Source: an uncultured Erysipelotrichaceae bacterium (GTDB lineage: Bacteria > Bacillota_I > Bacilli_A > Erysipelotrichales > Erysipelotrichaceae). From it: a stretch of 64,000 nucleotides of DNA. The notes under the pieces were generated by a model. It did not search any database. It was not told the DNA's origin and saw only the letters and a list, made by a program, of their open reading frames with translations. Shown piece after piece: positions 62,699 through 64,000 of this stretch. The translations under genes and the position numbers were made by a program. The stretch spans positions 1-64,000 of the forward strand of contig CADBEA010000003.1 in the NCBI GenBank assembly GCA_902793635.1, in the 5' to 3' direction. The number at the start of each line of letters is the position of its first letter. Position 1 is the stretch's first letter.

Positions 62699-64000
62699 CG
62701 CAGGAACTCCTTTGTCAGTTCCTTTTCATCGAGCGTGATAAACGTCGGCCGGCCATGCGGACAATGGTACGGATTCTCACACAGAGAAAGCTGTCTGACC
62801 ACTTCCTGCATCTCCGCCATTGTCAGATGCCGGTTGAAACGGATGGAATGATGACAGGCCATTGTGGCAATCTTCTTTTTCTCCATCCTTGTATAACGGC
62901 TTTCCCGCTCATTGCGGAACTGATCGATAATATCTTCCAGAAACGGCTGTTCCTCGAGATCCTTCATCCAGGCAGGGACCTGACGGACAATGAATGTATC
63001 CGTGCCGAACGGTTCAAATGTCACATGCAGATCGGCGGCCGCCAGATTGATTTCATCGGCTCGGCGCACCAGATCAGCACCGGCATGAACAGTCAGCGGC
63101 ACCAGGCATTCCATCATGATCGGATTCTGATTCAGTTTCTGGCAGTATTCTTCGTAATGAACCCGCTCCTGGGCGGCGTGCTGGTCAATGATGACAAGGC
63201 CGTCCTTTACCGCGCAGAGAATGAATTTCTCATGAAGCTGGCCGATCACATCCATATGCGGAAAGGTCTGTTTTTCCGGTTTATACTCCGGTACACTTTC
63301 CTGCACTTCAAACTGCTGCAGAAGTTTCTGATCTTCTTCCGCTTCTTTCCGGATCTCTTTCTGCACATCCTCCGGCAATACACTTACCGCTGCTGGTTTT
63401 TCCTGCTGCGCCTCAAACAGTTCATTGCGGGCTTTTTCTTCCTTCGCCTTTTTCTGATCGGCTTCATAGATCAGAGCGTCGGTGTCAAAAGAGAGCGGCT
63501 CGTAGTAATCTGTCCGGGCTGATTTGATTTCCGCGGCCGGGGCAAGAAGCGTGCCCTTCAGGGCTTTGCGCACTTCGTCACGGATCAGATACTCCAGCTG
63601 ATTTTCTTTGGACAGACGTACTTCCCATTTGGACGGATGTACGTTGACATCCAGCAGATGGGGATCCATATGAATATTCAGGACACACATCGGATAGCGG
63701 CCTTTGACGATAAAGTCTTCATAGCCGTCCTGAATGGCTTTATACAAACGGTAGGTTCTGACCATGCGGCCGTTCAGAAAGACGTGCATCATACTGCGCG
63801 AAGCACGTGTCAGGGATGGCTTGATCAGATAACCGTCCACTTCGTAGTCATAATCGCTGAACTGCACCGGAATGGCATTCTCGACGGCTGCGCGGCCGCA
63901 CACCTGGAAGATCACTTCCAGCAGATCACCCTGGCCGGTCGTCATAAAGGTTTCCCGGCCGTCACTGTACAGGTGGAACGAGATACCGGGATTGGACAGC
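62695..64000 (-). CDS. mutL: DNA mismatch repair protein MutL (5' end beyond the window)
   Basis: 435 codons visible, C-terminal part; the N-terminal ATPase start lies off the right edge. The reading frame is open to 64000 (NPGISFHLYSDG, TTGQGDLLEV), then LLDVNVHPSKWEVRLS, the conserved end of the ATPase core. The C-terminal domain includes VIIDQHAAQERVHYEEY near the DQHAAxER endonuclease motif, and CHHSIRFN/ YHCPHGRP, so it should be an endonuclease-type MutL. It pairs with MutS (15211-17739). Followed by miaA. Confidence 0.95.
   Translation of the reverse strand, partial: LSNPGISFHLYSDGRETFMTTGQGDLLEVIFQVCGRAAVENAIPVQFSDYDYEVDGYLIKPSLTRASRSMMHVFLNGRMVRTYRLYKAIQDGYEDFIVKGRYPMCVLNIHMDPHLLDVNVHPSKWEVRLSKENQLEYLIRDEVRKALKGTLLAPAAEIKSARTDYYEPLSFDTDALIYEADQKKAKEEKARNELFEAQQEKPAAVSVLPEDVQKEIRKEAEEDQKLLQQFEVQESVPEYKPEKQTFPHMDVIGQLHEKFILCAVKDGLVIIDQHAAQERVHYEEYCQKLNQNPIMMECLVPLTVHAGADLVRRADEINLAAADLHVTFEPFGTDTFIVRQVPAWMKDLEEQPFLEDIIDQFRNERESRYTRMEKKKIATMACHHSIRFNRHLTMAEMQEVVRQLSLCENPYHCPHGRPTFITLDEKELTKEFLR

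Overview
The window looks like the chromosome of a low-to-medium-GC Gram-positive bacterium (Bacillota), most likely from the Erysipelotrichales. This placement is inferred from gene content, not from a search. The pointers are HPr kinase, WhiA/YvcK/RapZ, KtrAB, a T-box and a TPP riboswitch, Cna-B surface proteins and a cell-wall sorting signal. Almost everything is on the minus strand, as expected for one replichore arm; only four protein genes read on plus (24132-24521, 24582-25607, 54128-54538, 55532-56971). No rRNA, tRNA or CRISPR array was recognised.

Layout. 1-92: the 5' end of a group IIC intron placed directly behind the gap terminator. 94-12288: gap with its own promoter and terminator, a large LOTUS/DUF3825-like protein, a GNAT acetyltransferase, the rapZ-yvcK-whiA operon, hprK followed by an unusual Lgt-like/HAD fusion, a two-gene chromate-type transporter and a TudS-like (DUF523) protein. 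12350-22270: mutS-uvrA, then a T-box-controlled cysS-mrnC-rlmB-sigH-like operon and a phosphodiesterase. 22352-25607: a Cna-B surface protein with a sortase-like partner lacking catalytic residues, a small repeat protein behind a PerR/Fur-like box, and a DUF218 membrane protein. 25612-30392: a potassium block, ktrB-ktrA-kdpD-kdpE. 30511-35352: an XRE-TM-RCC1-FN3 protein with a GYF_2 partner, a tyrosine phosphatase, a toxin-antitoxin locus with a broken PIN toxin, and a YcaQ/AlkZ-like protein.

35437-40211: three tandem GH1 6-phospho-beta-glucosidases behind a small unknown gene that has a strong promoter and a CcpA (cre) site. 41209-41882: thiT with a TPP riboswitch. 41906-49652: a coiled-coil protein, a dedicated signal peptidase I and a 2222-residue adhesin with an LPSSG signal. 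50124-55170: a lipoprotein behind a structured untranslated region, a HAD/histidine phosphatase operon (one HAD gene frameshifted), a flavodoxin and a P-loop kinase. 55532-64000: an M23 endopeptidase with coiled coil, a YunD-like nucleotidase, a CpXC protein and its unknown neighbour, a Bax-inhibitor-1 protein, miaA, and the 3' part of mutL running off the right edge.

How the parts fit: HprK and the cre site point to CcpA-type carbon control of the beta-glucoside genes. RapZ/YvcK/WhiA and gap link central carbon flow to envelope and division. MutS, UvrA, MutL and the YcaQ-like protein are DNA repair. Ktr with the truncated KdpD/KdpE is a potassium uptake and sensing unit. The main oddities are the LOTUS/DUF3825 protein, the XRE-RCC1-FN3 membrane protein, the inactive-looking Lgt fused to a phosphatase, and the inactive-looking sortase paired with a surface protein.
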